This document shows positions 53,767 through 62,655 of a DNA stretch of 64,000 nt, piece by piece (the first letter of the stretch is position 1; every line of letters begins with the position of its first letter). Origin of the DNA: Treponema sp. UBA792 (GTDB lineage: Bacteria; Spirochaetota; Spirochaetia; Treponematales; Treponemataceae); the NCBI GenBank assembly GCA_002296965.1, contig DBIW01000020.1, positions 24,990 to 88,989 on the forward strand. Reading direction: 5' to 3'. Under the pieces are notes generated by a model, which was not told the DNA's origin, ran no database searches, and worked only from the letters and a program-made list of their open reading frames with translations. The position numbers were made by a program, and so were the translations under genes.

Positions 53767-55365
53767 TCACTTTTTTACGGAAACTATATTCCTGCCGTAC
53801 ATTTCGGACAGAAATTTCAGCCAGCCGGAATACGACTTGCGCAAACTGCCGGCGGGCAGTCTCCAGGCCCAGTTTGCTCCGGTTGTAGACGGCATATTCA
53901 TCCGGCCCTCGTCTCCGGCTCCGATGACATCCTGAACGGGAACAACCGCATAGTCCGCAGACGACGCGAACGCCAGCCGGACAAGCTCCTTTCTGAGTTT
54001 TCCCGACCTCACATCGGATTCGGCGCTTTCGGGAGAAACTTTTTTTCCGCGGACATATCCGTCAACCAGAACCTTCTGCTCCGTGGATATATGCTCAAGC
54101 CATTCCTGAAGCGTCTCATTGTCATGAGTTCCGGTATAGACGACACATGATGACGTGGTGAAATTGTGCGGAAGGAAGGAGTTGGTCATTCCGTGCGCGG
54201 ACGCCTCCTCGACACTGAACGCGAATTCAAGCACTTTCATTCCCGGAAAACCGCAGTCATCACGGAGCTTTCTCACCTCATCCGTTATGACGCCGAGATC
54301 CTCCGCAATGACAGGAATATCGCCAAGCTCCGAGCGGACCGCATTGAACAGATCCATGCCGGGGCCCTTTCTCCACCTTCCGTTTACGGCCGTACGTTCC
54401 CCTGCCGGCACCGACCAATAGGCCTCGAATCCGCGGAAATGGTCGATTCTGAGGCAGTCGGCAAGCTCAAGCACGCGTTTTATCCGCGAAATCCACCACG
54501 AATATCCGTCAGCCTTCATCGCGTCCCAGTCGTAAAGAGGATTGCCCCAAAGCTGTCCGTCCGCGCTGAAATAATCAGGAGGAACACCGGCCACCTCAGC
54601 GGGAGCGCCGTTCTCTGAAAGCTGGAAGAATTTCTGGTTCGCCCACACATCTGCGCTGTCCGCAGCCACGAAAATAGGAATATCGCCGATTATGCTGACA
54701 CCGGCAGCCGCCGCATACCTTCTCAGCGAATTCCACTGAAAGTCAAAGAAGAACTGTATCACCTTTATGACATCAAGTTCCTCCGAATGGGACGAGGTCC
54801 AGTCCCGCAACGCCTCCTCATCCGCGGAAGCCAGCGCACGCGGCCAGAAAGCATACCAGACGGAATTCTCCGCCTTCTCGCTCTGAGCCTTTCCGTCATA
54901 AAAACGCTTTATGCTCATAAAAAGAGCATAATTATCAAGCCAGGAGGACTTTTCCGTGCAGAACGAGCGGAAAAGCTCCATGTCTCCGGATGAAGCGCAG
55001 GCAAGAAAATGACGCGCGCATTTTTCAAGCGCCGGAGTCTTCCACCAGACGACAGCGCCGAAATCAACCGGACCTGATGAGCTGATATAATCAGGCGGGA
55101 CGACGTCCTTCCTGTCAGCCCAGCCTTTTTCGCAGAGCATTTCAAAGTCCACCAGAAGGGGATTTCCAGCGAAAGTGGAGAACGACGCATAGGGGGAATC
55201 CCCATACCCCGTAGGACCGAGCGGAAGAACCTGCCACAGTGTCTGACCGCCAGATTTCAGCCAGTCGATGAATTTATAGGCCTCCTTTCCGAACGTGCCT
55301 ATTCCGGGTGTTCCGGGCAGCGACGTCGGATGCAGAAGGATTCCGCTTTTTCTTTCAAATTTCAT
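53767..55365 (-). CDS. malQ: 4-alpha-glucanotransferase (amylomaltase)
   Basis: This 532-residue GH77 enzyme moves alpha-1,4-glucan segments between chains and is used in maltodextrin or glycogen metabolism. It starts MKFERKSGILLHPTSLPGTPGIG, the family N-terminus. The catalytic nucleophile Asp lies in LRIDHFRGFEAYW, the acid/base Glu in VIAEDLGVIT, and the third Asp in YTGTHDNETLQEW. The ATG at 55365 has GGAGG seven bases upstream and is preferred to the longer open frame. No other glycogen genes are nearby. Confidence 0.95.
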   Translation of the reverse strand: MKFERKSGILLHPTSLPGTPGIGTFGKEAYKFIDWLKSGGQTLWQVLPLGPTGYGDSPYASFSTFAGNPLLVDFEMLCEKGWADRKDVVPPDYISSSGPVDFGAVVWWKTPALEKCARHFLACASSGDMELFRSFCTEKSSWLDNYALFMSIKRFYDGKAQSEKAENSVWYAFWPRALASADEEALRDWTSSHSEELDVIKVIQFFFDFQWNSLRRYAAAAGVSIIGDIPIFVAADSADVWANQKFFQLSENGAPAEVAGVPPDYFSADGQLWGNPLYDWDAMKADGYSWWISRIKRVLELADCLRIDHFRGFEAYWSVPAGERTAVNGRWRKGPGMDLFNAVRSELGDIPVIAEDLGVITDEVRKLRDDCGFPGMKVLEFAFSVEEASAHGMTNSFLPHNFTTSSCVVYTGTHDNETLQEWLEHISTEQKVLVDGYVRGKKVSPESAESDVRSGKLRKELVRLAFASSADYAVVPVQDVIGAGDEGRMNMPSTTGANWAWRLPAGSLRKSYSGWLKFLSEMYGRNIVSVKK

Positions 55366-55384
55366 TTTATTTCCTCCGGTATCA

Positions 55385-56173
55385 TTAAAAGGCGAGAGTC
55401 CCGGCGGGGACAATCCCATGCATACCTGCAAAATCACGTGCCATTGCCGCCGCCTTTATGACATTCTCCGGAACATGGGCATCGGAACTGCATATTACAG
55501 TCAGATTCCGCTCCGCGGCCATATCCCAGAATTCATCATAGGGATACATATATCTCATTCCGTTCCGGCTCATGATTTTTCCACGGAGCATTCCGTTTCC
55601 GTTTATCTCGACAGGAAGTCCGCAGTCCTCCGCCGCATCAAGCAGAGCACAGAACATCGCACGGGCATCATCATCCCAATTCCTGTAGGCGCCCATCATA
55701 AGATCCGGATGCGCCAGAAATTTATAAATCCCGCTGCGGACAGCATCTATCGTCTGGTCTATGTACTTATGAAAAAGCCCGCGTGAATCAACATCAAGTA
55801 TGTAGATATAATCCGAGCCGTCGCGCACCCAATGCGCGCCCAAAACAAGATAATCAGCTCCGGCCTCACCGAGAAGCCTGTCCCTGTACCAGGATTCAAA
55901 TTCTCCCGCGCCCTCACATTCAAAACCTGCATAAACAGGAAAAGAGACTTTTCCGGCGGCAGACCTTACCTGATTCATATAAATCCCTATCTCCGATTCC
56001 CTCATCCTGCTGTCCGACCAATCCGCGACAGGCCCGGGAGGATAAGGACAATGGGATGACATACCCAACGCCGAACATCCGTCCTTCTCGGCCTGCGCCA
56101 CATAATCCGCCACGGTTCCAGACGCATGCCGGCACAGGACATTATGAGTATGGTAATTAGAAATTCCGGTCAT
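55385..56173 (-). CDS. PHP-domain phosphatase, histidinol-phosphatase-like
   Basis: This 262-residue protein has the PHP metal-binding fold: ISNYHTHNVLCRHASG near the N-terminus, MSSHCP, the Glu in FPVYAGFECEGAG, LGAHW, LAHPDLMM and the final CSSDAH. The spacing fits HisJ/HisK-type histidinol phosphatases. Without other his genes nearby, histidinol phosphate is a likely but unproved substrate. The ATG at 56173 has GGAGG seven bases upstream. It is first in the leftward operon with malQ, xer and hslVU. Confidence 0.85.
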   Translation of the reverse strand: MTGISNYHTHNVLCRHASGTVADYVAQAEKDGCSALGMSSHCPYPPGPVADWSDSRMRESEIGIYMNQVRSAAGKVSFPVYAGFECEGAGEFESWYRDRLLGEAGADYLVLGAHWVRDGSDYIYILDVDSRGLFHKYIDQTIDAVRSGIYKFLAHPDLMMGAYRNWDDDARAMFCALLDAAEDCGLPVEINGNGMLRGKIMSRNGMRYMYPYDEFWDMAAERNLTVICSSDAHVPENVIKAAAMARDFAGMHGIVPAGTLAF

Positions 56174-56330
56174 CTTCCGGCCTCCAATCGGAGCAAACAT
56201 ATCTCCGGATGAAGTGTATATTAAAATACCGTCCGGGAAATCAAATCCACAGACGGTATCAGGTGAACGCACATCGCCGCATCTATTTTACGGACAACAT
56301 CATCCGCACGGCAAATGCTGAATTCATGTA

Positions 56331-56765
56331 CTACTGCAGCACCTTTGATATGCGTTCAAGAACCTTCTTGCGGTCAAGCGGTTTGATTATGTAGCTTTTC
56401 GCGCCGAGCATAAGCGACTTCTTTACAAGCTCCTCCTTTCCGAGCGCACTTACCATGACGACACGCGCATTCTTGTCGAACGCCATTATCTGCTCAAGGG
56501 CGGTTATGCCGTCCATCTTCGGCATAGTAATATCCATTGTCACCAGATCGACATTCGGACAGAGTTCCTTGTACTTGTCAACACCGTCCTTTCCGTCCAC
56601 TGCCGTCGCAACGACCTCGTATCCTTCACTTGTCAGAATCTGGCCAAGCTGTTTTGCGACAAACATAGAGTCATCAACGACAAGCACCCTATATGCGGTA
56701 CCGTCAGACTTCAGACCTTCCGGCGGACGCTCATTGATTGAAGGAAAATCCTGTGTAGTTCTCAT
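56331..56765 (-). CDS. cheY: Chemotaxis response regulator CheY
   Basis: This 144-residue receiver protein has the acidic pocket Asp31-Asp32, the phosphorylation site Asp78 (LVTMDITMP), the Ser in VMVSALG and the Lys in IIKPLDRKK. Phosphorylated CheY binds the flagellar switch. A 25-residue N-terminal extension precedes the fold. GGAG lies seven bases before the ATG. It is last in the cheA - cheW/R - cheX - cheY operon. Confidence 0.95.
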   Translation of the reverse strand: MRTTQDFPSINERPPEGLKSDGTAYRVLVVDDSMFVAKQLGQILTSEGYEVVATAVDGKDGVDKYKELCPNVDLVTMDITMPKMDGITALEQIMAFDKNARVVMVSALGKEELVKKSLMLGAKSYIIKPLDRKKVLERISKVLQ

Positions 56766-56809
56766 AATATTTCTCCTATAAATAACAATTCAGCGACTGA
56801 AAGCTGAAG

Positions 56810-57292
56810 CTATGTCCTTTCACGTATGGCGACATTGACCTCAATTTTTCCACATTCGGAAATAAGAGGCACAATAAGCGCTTCGACACTGTCTGTAGTT
56901 CCTCCCAGAGCAGCTATCTCCATTTTCTGGCCGACAAAAAGAGCCGGCGGTGTCAAATCAAACCTGAATCCGAGCTCATGCAGTTTTGTAACGGCCTGAG
57001 CTGTAATCAGATTAGCAAGTTCACTTATAGTGGCTTTTGCAAGATCATCGAAAGCGGGAAGATTCTCGCCGTTCATTCTGGAGGCGATGTTCAGGGCCGT
57101 CTCCATTGTCATGTCAAAAAGGACGCGTCCCTCGACATCTCCCGCAAGCCCCACAAGAGCAGCAACACCCATTACCGGCATTGCCGTGGATTTCAGATAG
57201 AGATCTCCACGCTTCACCTCTGCTCCGCCGAGCACCTCCTGAAGCACACGGAATGACGTCTCAACAAACGGATTAATATACTCTACGCGCAT
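56810..57292 (-). CDS. cheX: CheY-P phosphatase CheX
   Basis: This 160-residue protein is the spirochaete-type CheX, which removes phosphate from CheY-P. The catalytic pair is Glu91 and Asn94 in ATISELANLI, the CheX/CheC E-x2-N motif. The flanking GLAGDVEGRVLFDMTMETAL is typical. It lies between the CheW-CheR-like gene (13-base gap) and cheY in one operon, as in other treponemes. Confidence 0.95.
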   Translation of the reverse strand: MRVEYINPFVETSFRVLQEVLGGAEVKRGDLYLKSTAMPVMGVAALVGLAGDVEGRVLFDMTMETALNIASRMNGENLPAFDDLAKATISELANLITAQAVTKLHELGFRFDLTPPALFVGQKMEIAALGGTTDSVEALIVPLISECGKIEVNVAIRERT

Positions 57293-57305
57293 TTTCTATC
57301 TCCTA

Positions 57306-58700
57306 TCAGTCTTTTGTATACGCAACAAGCGAACCGCTTGAATTCTCTCCGAATTTGAACTCCGGAGGCAACACCTCATTCTCACCTATTATGGCCACGG
57401 CATTGCCTTTCATCTTTTCCTGGAAATCAGATATGACAGTCTCAACGGATTTCTCGTCCATCATGGAAAGAATATCCCGCGCGAAAATCACATCAACCAT
57501 CGGAAGAGCGTTCGTATTTTTGCAGTCATGGTACTCAAACATCACGCTGTCCCTGATTTCCTGAGAGAAACACGGCTCCCCGTTTGCCTTTGCGCCGAGA
57601 TACGGAGCATACCAGTCTCCGGACAGCTGCGACGGCACGGAAAGAAGAGCCGCATTGGAAACATTCAGAAGATCAATATCCTGTGCATATATTCTTATCT
57701 TCGCATCAGGATAGCGTTTCTTCAGCACACAGGCGAGCGAATATGTCTCCATTCCCTTGCCGCATCCCGGATTCCACACGACTATCTGCCTCGCGGAATT
57801 ACCCGGAAGAAGTTTTTCCACATTCTCCGCAAAGTCCTTTGACCACCATTTTCCGCTGAATGAAGACCAGAACGGTTTAAGGAATTCATCCGCATCGTTC
57901 TCATTCTGAAGCTGAATTCTGTCTGCGCCGCGCTCTTTCAGCCATTCATCATAACGATGGCCGATCCATGCCGAATTTACCGGAGACACATAGAATTTCC
58001 TGTAGTTAAGGAGACTCTCCGCAATGAACTTCAGATTTTTGCTTTTGGTCTCATCCTCCGCAGATGCATCAGCTGCCGGCTTCTGCCGCACATTCTGTTC
58101 TGCGGAGACAGGCTGTCTTGACTTCTCGTCATAGCGTTTCTCAGCAGGAACGCTTCCCTGCTCCTTCACATCCTTTGCTGAAAAAATTCTGGATACATCA
58201 AGAAGGACATAAAGCCGGTTGTTGCTCTCGACCACTCCGTTTATATACTTTATGTTTATATCGCCGAAAAGCGGATGCGGAGGCTGAATCGTGCTCTTCT
58301 GAACTCCGACCACCTTGTCAATCTTATCCACCACAACACCGAATTTCTGGTCTCCGACATTAAGTATAAGAAGGTTCTCAAGCTTGTTCTCCTCACGCTG
58401 AGGCACCTCGATATTAAAAAAGAGGCGGAGATCAAGAATCGGAATAATCTCGCCACGTAGATTATACACACCAAGAACAAACGGAAGCGTATTCGGAACA
58501 TAAGTAAAGCGTCCGGCCTTTGCAATCTCCTTCACGTTCATAATGTCAATGGCATAGTCCTTTCCCGAAAGCGCGAAAGTGACCATCTTGAAATCCACAA
58601 CAACAGCAGAATCCTTCTTTTCCGCCGTCTCCGCCGCAACATTCTGATCCGCAGCCTGAACCTGTTTCTCCAATTCCATAAAAAGCTCCCTATTCTGCAA
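57306..58700 (-). CDS. CheW - CheR-like fusion protein
   Basis: This 464-residue protein joins a CheW adaptor domain (about 36-176: VTFALSGKDYAIDIMNVKEI, GVYNLRGEIIPILDLRLFF) through a disordered linker (177-222) to a CheR-like methyltransferase domain (223-464). In the latter the SAM-binding region reads NPGCGKGMETYS where CheR has the STGEEPYS pattern, and DVIFARDILSMM matches the CheR FDVIFCRNVL segment. The usual N-terminal CheR helices are altered. Such CheW-CheR-like proteins are part of the F2-type chemotaxis systems of spirochaetes. Whether this domain methylates receptors is unclear. It overlaps cheA by 11 bases. Confidence 0.92.
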   Translation of the reverse strand: MQNRELFMELEKQVQAADQNVAAETAEKKDSAVVVDFKMVTFALSGKDYAIDIMNVKEIAKAGRFTYVPNTLPFVLGVYNLRGEIIPILDLRLFFNIEVPQREENKLENLLILNVGDQKFGVVVDKIDKVVGVQKSTIQPPHPLFGDINIKYINGVVESNNRLYVLLDVSRIFSAKDVKEQGSVPAEKRYDEKSRQPVSAEQNVRQKPAADASAEDETKSKNLKFIAESLLNYRKFYVSPVNSAWIGHRYDEWLKERGADRIQLQNENDADEFLKPFWSSFSGKWWSKDFAENVEKLLPGNSARQIVVWNPGCGKGMETYSLACVLKKRYPDAKIRIYAQDIDLLNVSNAALLSVPSQLSGDWYAPYLGAKANGEPCFSQEIRDSVMFEYHDCKNTNALPMVDVIFARDILSMMDEKSVETVISDFQEKMKGNAVAIIGENEVLPPEFKFGENSSGSLVAYTKD

Positions 58701-61119
58701 ACTGATCGTTCTGATGTGCGAGCAGTTCCTGCTTCACTCCAAGCTCAAGCAGCTGGCTCACATCTATGATAAGAGAAACCGAGCCATCTCCAAGTATGGA
58801 GGCTCCTGCAATTCCGGGAGAATTCGTGAACTGGTCGCGGAGAGGCTTTATTACGACATCCTCCTCTCCGATAAGAGCGTCAACCATAACTCCTATCTTC
58901 TTCTCCTGCGTTCCGACAATAACTATATAACATTCATTGCTGTGCGCCGTCTCCTTTATGTTGAACAGCCTGGACAGACGCAGGACACTTATGACCTCAT
59001 TACGGACGTTCATTATCTCGTAATTGTCAATCGTATTTATCTCGTCATAACGCACACACTGGCTTTCTATGACATTCGCAATCGGAATTGAATACACTTC
59101 CTTTCCGACACGCACAAGAAGTCCCTGAATAATCGCAAGCGTCAGCGGTATCTTGATTGTAAATGTAGTACCCTGCCCCGCCGCGGAACTTATCGCGATT
59201 GTTCCGTTCAGGTTTGTTATCATGGTACGGACGACATCAAGTCCCACGCCACGCCCTGATATATTAGAAATTTTATCCGCAGTGGAGAAACCGGGCTGCA
59301 TTATCAGCTGATATGCCTCCTGATCGGTAAGCACCTTATCCGGGTGTATAAGCCCCCGCTCAATCGCCTTGCTTCTGACCTTCTCCACATTTATTCCGGC
59401 TCCGTCATCCTTTATCTCGATGACAATCATATTTCCTTCATTTGAGGCCTTGAGAAGAACGGTTCCCGTCTCAGGCTTGCCGGCGGCCTTTCTGACAGCA
59501 GGAAGCTCGATTCCATGATCCACGGAATTTCTGACACAATGCATTATCGGATCCAGAAGATCCTCTACGACAGACTTGTCAAGCTCAGTATCCTCACCTT
59601 CAATGACAAGATTGATTTTCTTGTCAAGATCACGCTGAAGATCGCGGACGACACGCGGAAAACGGCTGAAAATCTGATTGATCGGAACCATCCTGATTTT
59701 CATGACTCCTTCCTGCAGCTCCCCGGCAATGCCGCCAAGATTCTGTGTGTAGGAACGGAATTTATTCGTGACAGCCTTAAGCTCCGCCTCATAGCTGTCA
59801 AACACGGAACTCATATCTCCATATTCCTGCACGACCTTTCTCCGCACTTCATTGACAGAACGTCCGTTCTTTATCTCGTCAAGATACTGCGGAATCTGAT
59901 CAAACAGCCTGTGAAGCTTCTCCTTGAAAGCACTTTCCGCGGACTGGAACTGGACAGCCCCGTTCACCATCTGAAGCGCAAGCTGATTGAACGAGGCCTT
60001 TATTATGACCGTCTCCGACACGAGATTCAGAAGATAATCTATACGCCTTGAATCGACGCGGAGTATTGATCCCTGCTGAAGATGCTGCCCCTCCTTTTTC
60101 GGCTCCGTCTTTACGGCCGGCTTTGAGGCGGCTGCTGCCTCCGAAGGCTTGGCTTCCGGCTCAGTCTTTTTTTCTTCCTGCACGGACTGCTCCGCAGGCC
60201 CGGCAGCAGGAGCCGAGACCGGAGCTTCATGTCCGACATTCTGAGACAGAATCTCCTCAAGGACATCCTTTGACGGCTCCTGAGAAACCTTATTTTCCGG
60301 AGTCCCGGTGTAATTGTCATCAGTTATCTGGTGGGCATCCGTGACAAGTGTCACATCGCTCAAAAATGCGGCATCCTCGATATGGGAGGCGTCAGCATCT
60401 GTCGCCATATAATAGAAAACATTCTCGTAAAACTGATCCTCATAAAGGGCATCGAAATCAGGAATCGTCTTAAGCACATTTCCTACGGACTTGAGCGCGG
60501 CGAAAACCTGAATTCCGCCGACCGTGTTCATAGGATTGTTCTCGTCGAATTTCACGGCGACACACCAGAGCTTCTGCTTCGCCTCGCAGGCCGACTTAAG
60601 CTCCAGATACTCAGGCTCCGTCAGTTTAGGAATCGCAAGCCCGGACACAGCCGCAGGTGCCTGCTGGACAGGCGCGGCAGGAGCGGCAGGCTTCGGATGT
60701 GAGGCCGCCTTTTTCTGGGCTTTGTCAGGGACATAGGAATGAAGCTTGTTCAGAATTCCGTCAATATTCTCCTCGTACACGGAGCCGTTCTGTCTGGCCT
60801 CAAGCATCGCCTTTATTACATCTATTGACGTAAGAAGAAGATCCACGACATCCTCATCAACTTTCAGTCTGTCGGAACGGATCTCGTCAAGAACATCTTC
60901 CACCGAATGCGTAAAATGGGAAAGCTCCATCATCTCAACCGTGGCGGAACCGCCTTTCAGCGTATGCGCAGCCCTGAAAATCTCATCAATGGCCTCATGG
61001 TTGGACGGATCATTTTCTATGACAAGAACATTGCTCTCAAGCTGCTCGACCTGCTGTTCGGCTTCCGCAAAAAAGTCCTTGAGAAGTTCCTCATTATTAG
61101 GATCAAGATAGTCGCTCAT
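58690..61119 (-). CDS. cheA: Chemotaxis histidine kinase CheA
   Basis: CheA phosphorylates CheY in answer to the receptors. In this 809-residue protein the P1 phosphate-accepting His52 is in AAHTLKGGSATVEMME. An unusual P2-like domain spans about 163-262, between two disordered linkers. P3 (about 350-450) dimerises. P4 is the kinase core (HCVRNSVDHGIE, DDGAGI, FSTADKISNISGRGVGLDVV), and P5 the CheW-like coupling domain. It has a near-consensus promoter ending seven bases before the ATG and no Shine-Dalgarno sequence. It is first in the four-gene che operon. Confidence 0.96.
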   Translation of the reverse strand: MSDYLDPNNEELLKDFFAEAEQQVEQLESNVLVIENDPSNHEAIDEIFRAAHTLKGGSATVEMMELSHFTHSVEDVLDEIRSDRLKVDEDVVDLLLTSIDVIKAMLEARQNGSVYEENIDGILNKLHSYVPDKAQKKAASHPKPAAPAAPVQQAPAAVSGLAIPKLTEPEYLELKSACEAKQKLWCVAVKFDENNPMNTVGGIQVFAALKSVGNVLKTIPDFDALYEDQFYENVFYYMATDADASHIEDAAFLSDVTLVTDAHQITDDNYTGTPENKVSQEPSKDVLEEILSQNVGHEAPVSAPAAGPAEQSVQEEKKTEPEAKPSEAAAASKPAVKTEPKKEGQHLQQGSILRVDSRRIDYLLNLVSETVIIKASFNQLALQMVNGAVQFQSAESAFKEKLHRLFDQIPQYLDEIKNGRSVNEVRRKVVQEYGDMSSVFDSYEAELKAVTNKFRSYTQNLGGIAGELQEGVMKIRMVPINQIFSRFPRVVRDLQRDLDKKINLVIEGEDTELDKSVVEDLLDPIMHCVRNSVDHGIELPAVRKAAGKPETGTVLLKASNEGNMIVIEIKDDGAGINVEKVRSKAIERGLIHPDKVLTDQEAYQLIMQPGFSTADKISNISGRGVGLDVVRTMITNLNGTIAISSAAGQGTTFTIKIPLTLAIIQGLLVRVGKEVYSIPIANVIESQCVRYDEINTIDNYEIMNVRNEVISVLRLSRLFNIKETAHSNECYIVIVGTQEKKIGVMVDALIGEEDVVIKPLRDQFTNSPGIAGASILGDGSVSLIIDVSQLLELGVKQELLAHQNDQFAE

Positions 61120-61126
61120 ACGTCAT

Positions 61127-61154
61127 ATTATATAACTAAAAAAATAGTTTTCAA
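61127..61154 (-). promoter_or_regulatory. cheA promoter, leaderless geometry
   Basis: On the minus strand TTGAAA (61149-61154), 16 bases, TATAAT (61127-61132), then seven bases to the cheA ATG. The whole che operon would start with a leaderless mRNA from a housekeeping promoter. Confidence 0.7.
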
Positions 61155-61203
61155 GAGATTTTTTGCAGCACGGCTTTATTTTTAAGCATGGCGGCGATTC
61201 CTG

Positions 61204-61231
61204 TAATATATCCGCCGTCATCCGCCGATAA
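61204..61231 (+). promoter_or_regulatory. Possible sigma-28-type promoter
   Basis: GCCGATAA (61224-61231) equals the flagellar sigma factor -10 consensus, and TAAT (61204-61207) lies 16 bases upstream where TAAA is expected. The outer-membrane protein gene starts 80 bases later. An 8-base match can occur by chance in a window of this size. Confidence 0.35.
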
Positions 61232-61310
61232 TTCAGAAGGGATTTATCAGCCTTTCCGGAACCGCCATTTTCCGGATATGACACAGAAGCGGCTTCAGGA
61301 GATTTCCGTG

Positions 61311-62558
61311 ATGAAGAAATTCGGACTTATAAATACAATCGCAGCAGTTCTCGTACTACAGACGTCAGGTCTGTACGCCGCCACGGTATTCAGCGGATAT
61401 GCCGGCGGAAAGGTAAACTATTCAGCAGGAAACAGCGGCTCGGACACATCCGCCTACGATCCGGACTTAAAGCTCCAGGCCTTTTTCGCAGGACAGTTCA
61501 ACTTCTCAAAAAACATCTGGGGACATCTTGAGTTTTCCATAGACACAGGCGATCTCCTCTCAAGAAAATTCTTCAGCGGCGTGGACTCCAAATTCAAAGT
61601 GGACGAGGTGTCCATGACGTTCAGGAACCAGACGGAGCAGACATCAAACTATCTGAGCGTTTTTATGGGAACATACGACCCGATCGGATCAGACGTATTC
61701 CTGCAAAGATATTTCGGAATCACCCCGATTTCCTCAAAGATAACGGAAAGCTGGCTCGGACTCTCCGGCTCAATTCTATATCCGCATTTCGGCGCGGGAG
61801 TGGCGGACGTGCTGATGCTCCACACGCAGCCGCTTGCCGGCGGCCTGTACGTCTACCTCAACAACGAGCAGTCAGACGATGACTCGTCCGCGGAATATTT
61901 CATGCTGAACACGGACATCCGGTTCGCCTGCTCTTTCAGATACCTCACGGTGGACTTTGCGACAGGACTCGGAATTCCGCTCAAGGACAAATATAACGGA
62001 GCGGATGTGTTCGTCGTCGTGGACACGATATACTGGCACATGGGAACAACGCTTCTGGCAGGAAACAACTACACGAATTCCTTCTTCATGCAGGCGGGAC
62101 TCTTCAACGGCTCGTTCACAAAACTCGGAAATTCAATGACGCTCAATCCGGAACATCTGTACCTGCTTGCCGAACCGCGCTTTCTCCTTGGAAATTCACA
62201 TCTGAACATCTCGCTGTTCAGCCTTCCGTCGGACACCGCGGGAAACCTTCTGCTGCTGAGCAGGGAAGACACATTCGGAATCGACATGAATATGTACTGC
62301 GAGTCACTTTTCATAGGCTCAAAACTCTGCACTGTCGGCGCGCACGTGACCGCGACGCTTCCCGGAAAACACATAACCGATATAGGCGATATGCAGAATC
62401 TGCTCTCGAACGGAGTCAATGTGAACCTGACACCTTTCCTCTCAACGAATTTCCTTTCCGGCGAGCTCCACACCCAGTTCCAGATAAAATTCTCTCAGTT
62501 CGCAAGGAGCTGGTACAACGCGTTCGCCGTGGACATAGGCTACAGAACAAGATTCTGA
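61311..62558 (+). CDS. Probable outer-membrane beta-barrel protein
   Basis: I cannot name this 415-residue protein. It has a clear signal peptide (MKKFGLINTIAAVLVLQTSGLYA) and then alternating, aromatic-rich segments without long helices, such as HLEFSIDTGDLLSRKFF and YLTVDFATGLGIPL. It ends in phenylalanine (VDIGYRTRF), the usual signal for outer-membrane barrel assembly. The ATG at 61311 has AGGAG nine bases upstream and is preferred to a longer open frame from 61188. It is divergent from cheA and may respond to a flagellar-type promoter. Confidence 0.75.
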   Translation: MKKFGLINTIAAVLVLQTSGLYAATVFSGYAGGKVNYSAGNSGSDTSAYDPDLKLQAFFAGQFNFSKNIWGHLEFSIDTGDLLSRKFFSGVDSKFKVDEVSMTFRNQTEQTSNYLSVFMGTYDPIGSDVFLQRYFGITPISSKITESWLGLSGSILYPHFGAGVADVLMLHTQPLAGGLYVYLNNEQSDDDSSAEYFMLNTDIRFACSFRYLTVDFATGLGIPLKDKYNGADVFVVVDTIYWHMGTTLLAGNNYTNSFFMQAGLFNGSFTKLGNSMTLNPEHLYLLAEPRFLLGNSHLNISLFSLPSDTAGNLLLLSREDTFGIDMNMYCESLFIGSKLCTVGAHVTATLPGKHITDIGDMQNLLSNGVNVNLTPFLSTNFLSGELHTQFQIKFSQFARSWYNAFAVDIGYRTRF

Positions 62559-62610
62559 CATCCGCATCCGGCCATGCGGAAACCCAGTCCTGACCGGAGC
62601 GGAATCAACG

Positions 62611-62641
62611 GCAGCCCGCATCGCGGAGCGGCGCGGGCTGC
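62611..62641. terminator. GC-rich hairpin between convergent genes
   Basis: GCAGCCCGC (62611-62619) and GCGGGCTGC (62633-62641) form a perfect 9-base stem with a 13-base loop and no U-tract. It lies between the convergent outer-membrane protein gene and dapL. Confidence 0.55.
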
Positions 62642-62655
62642 GCTATATGCACGGA

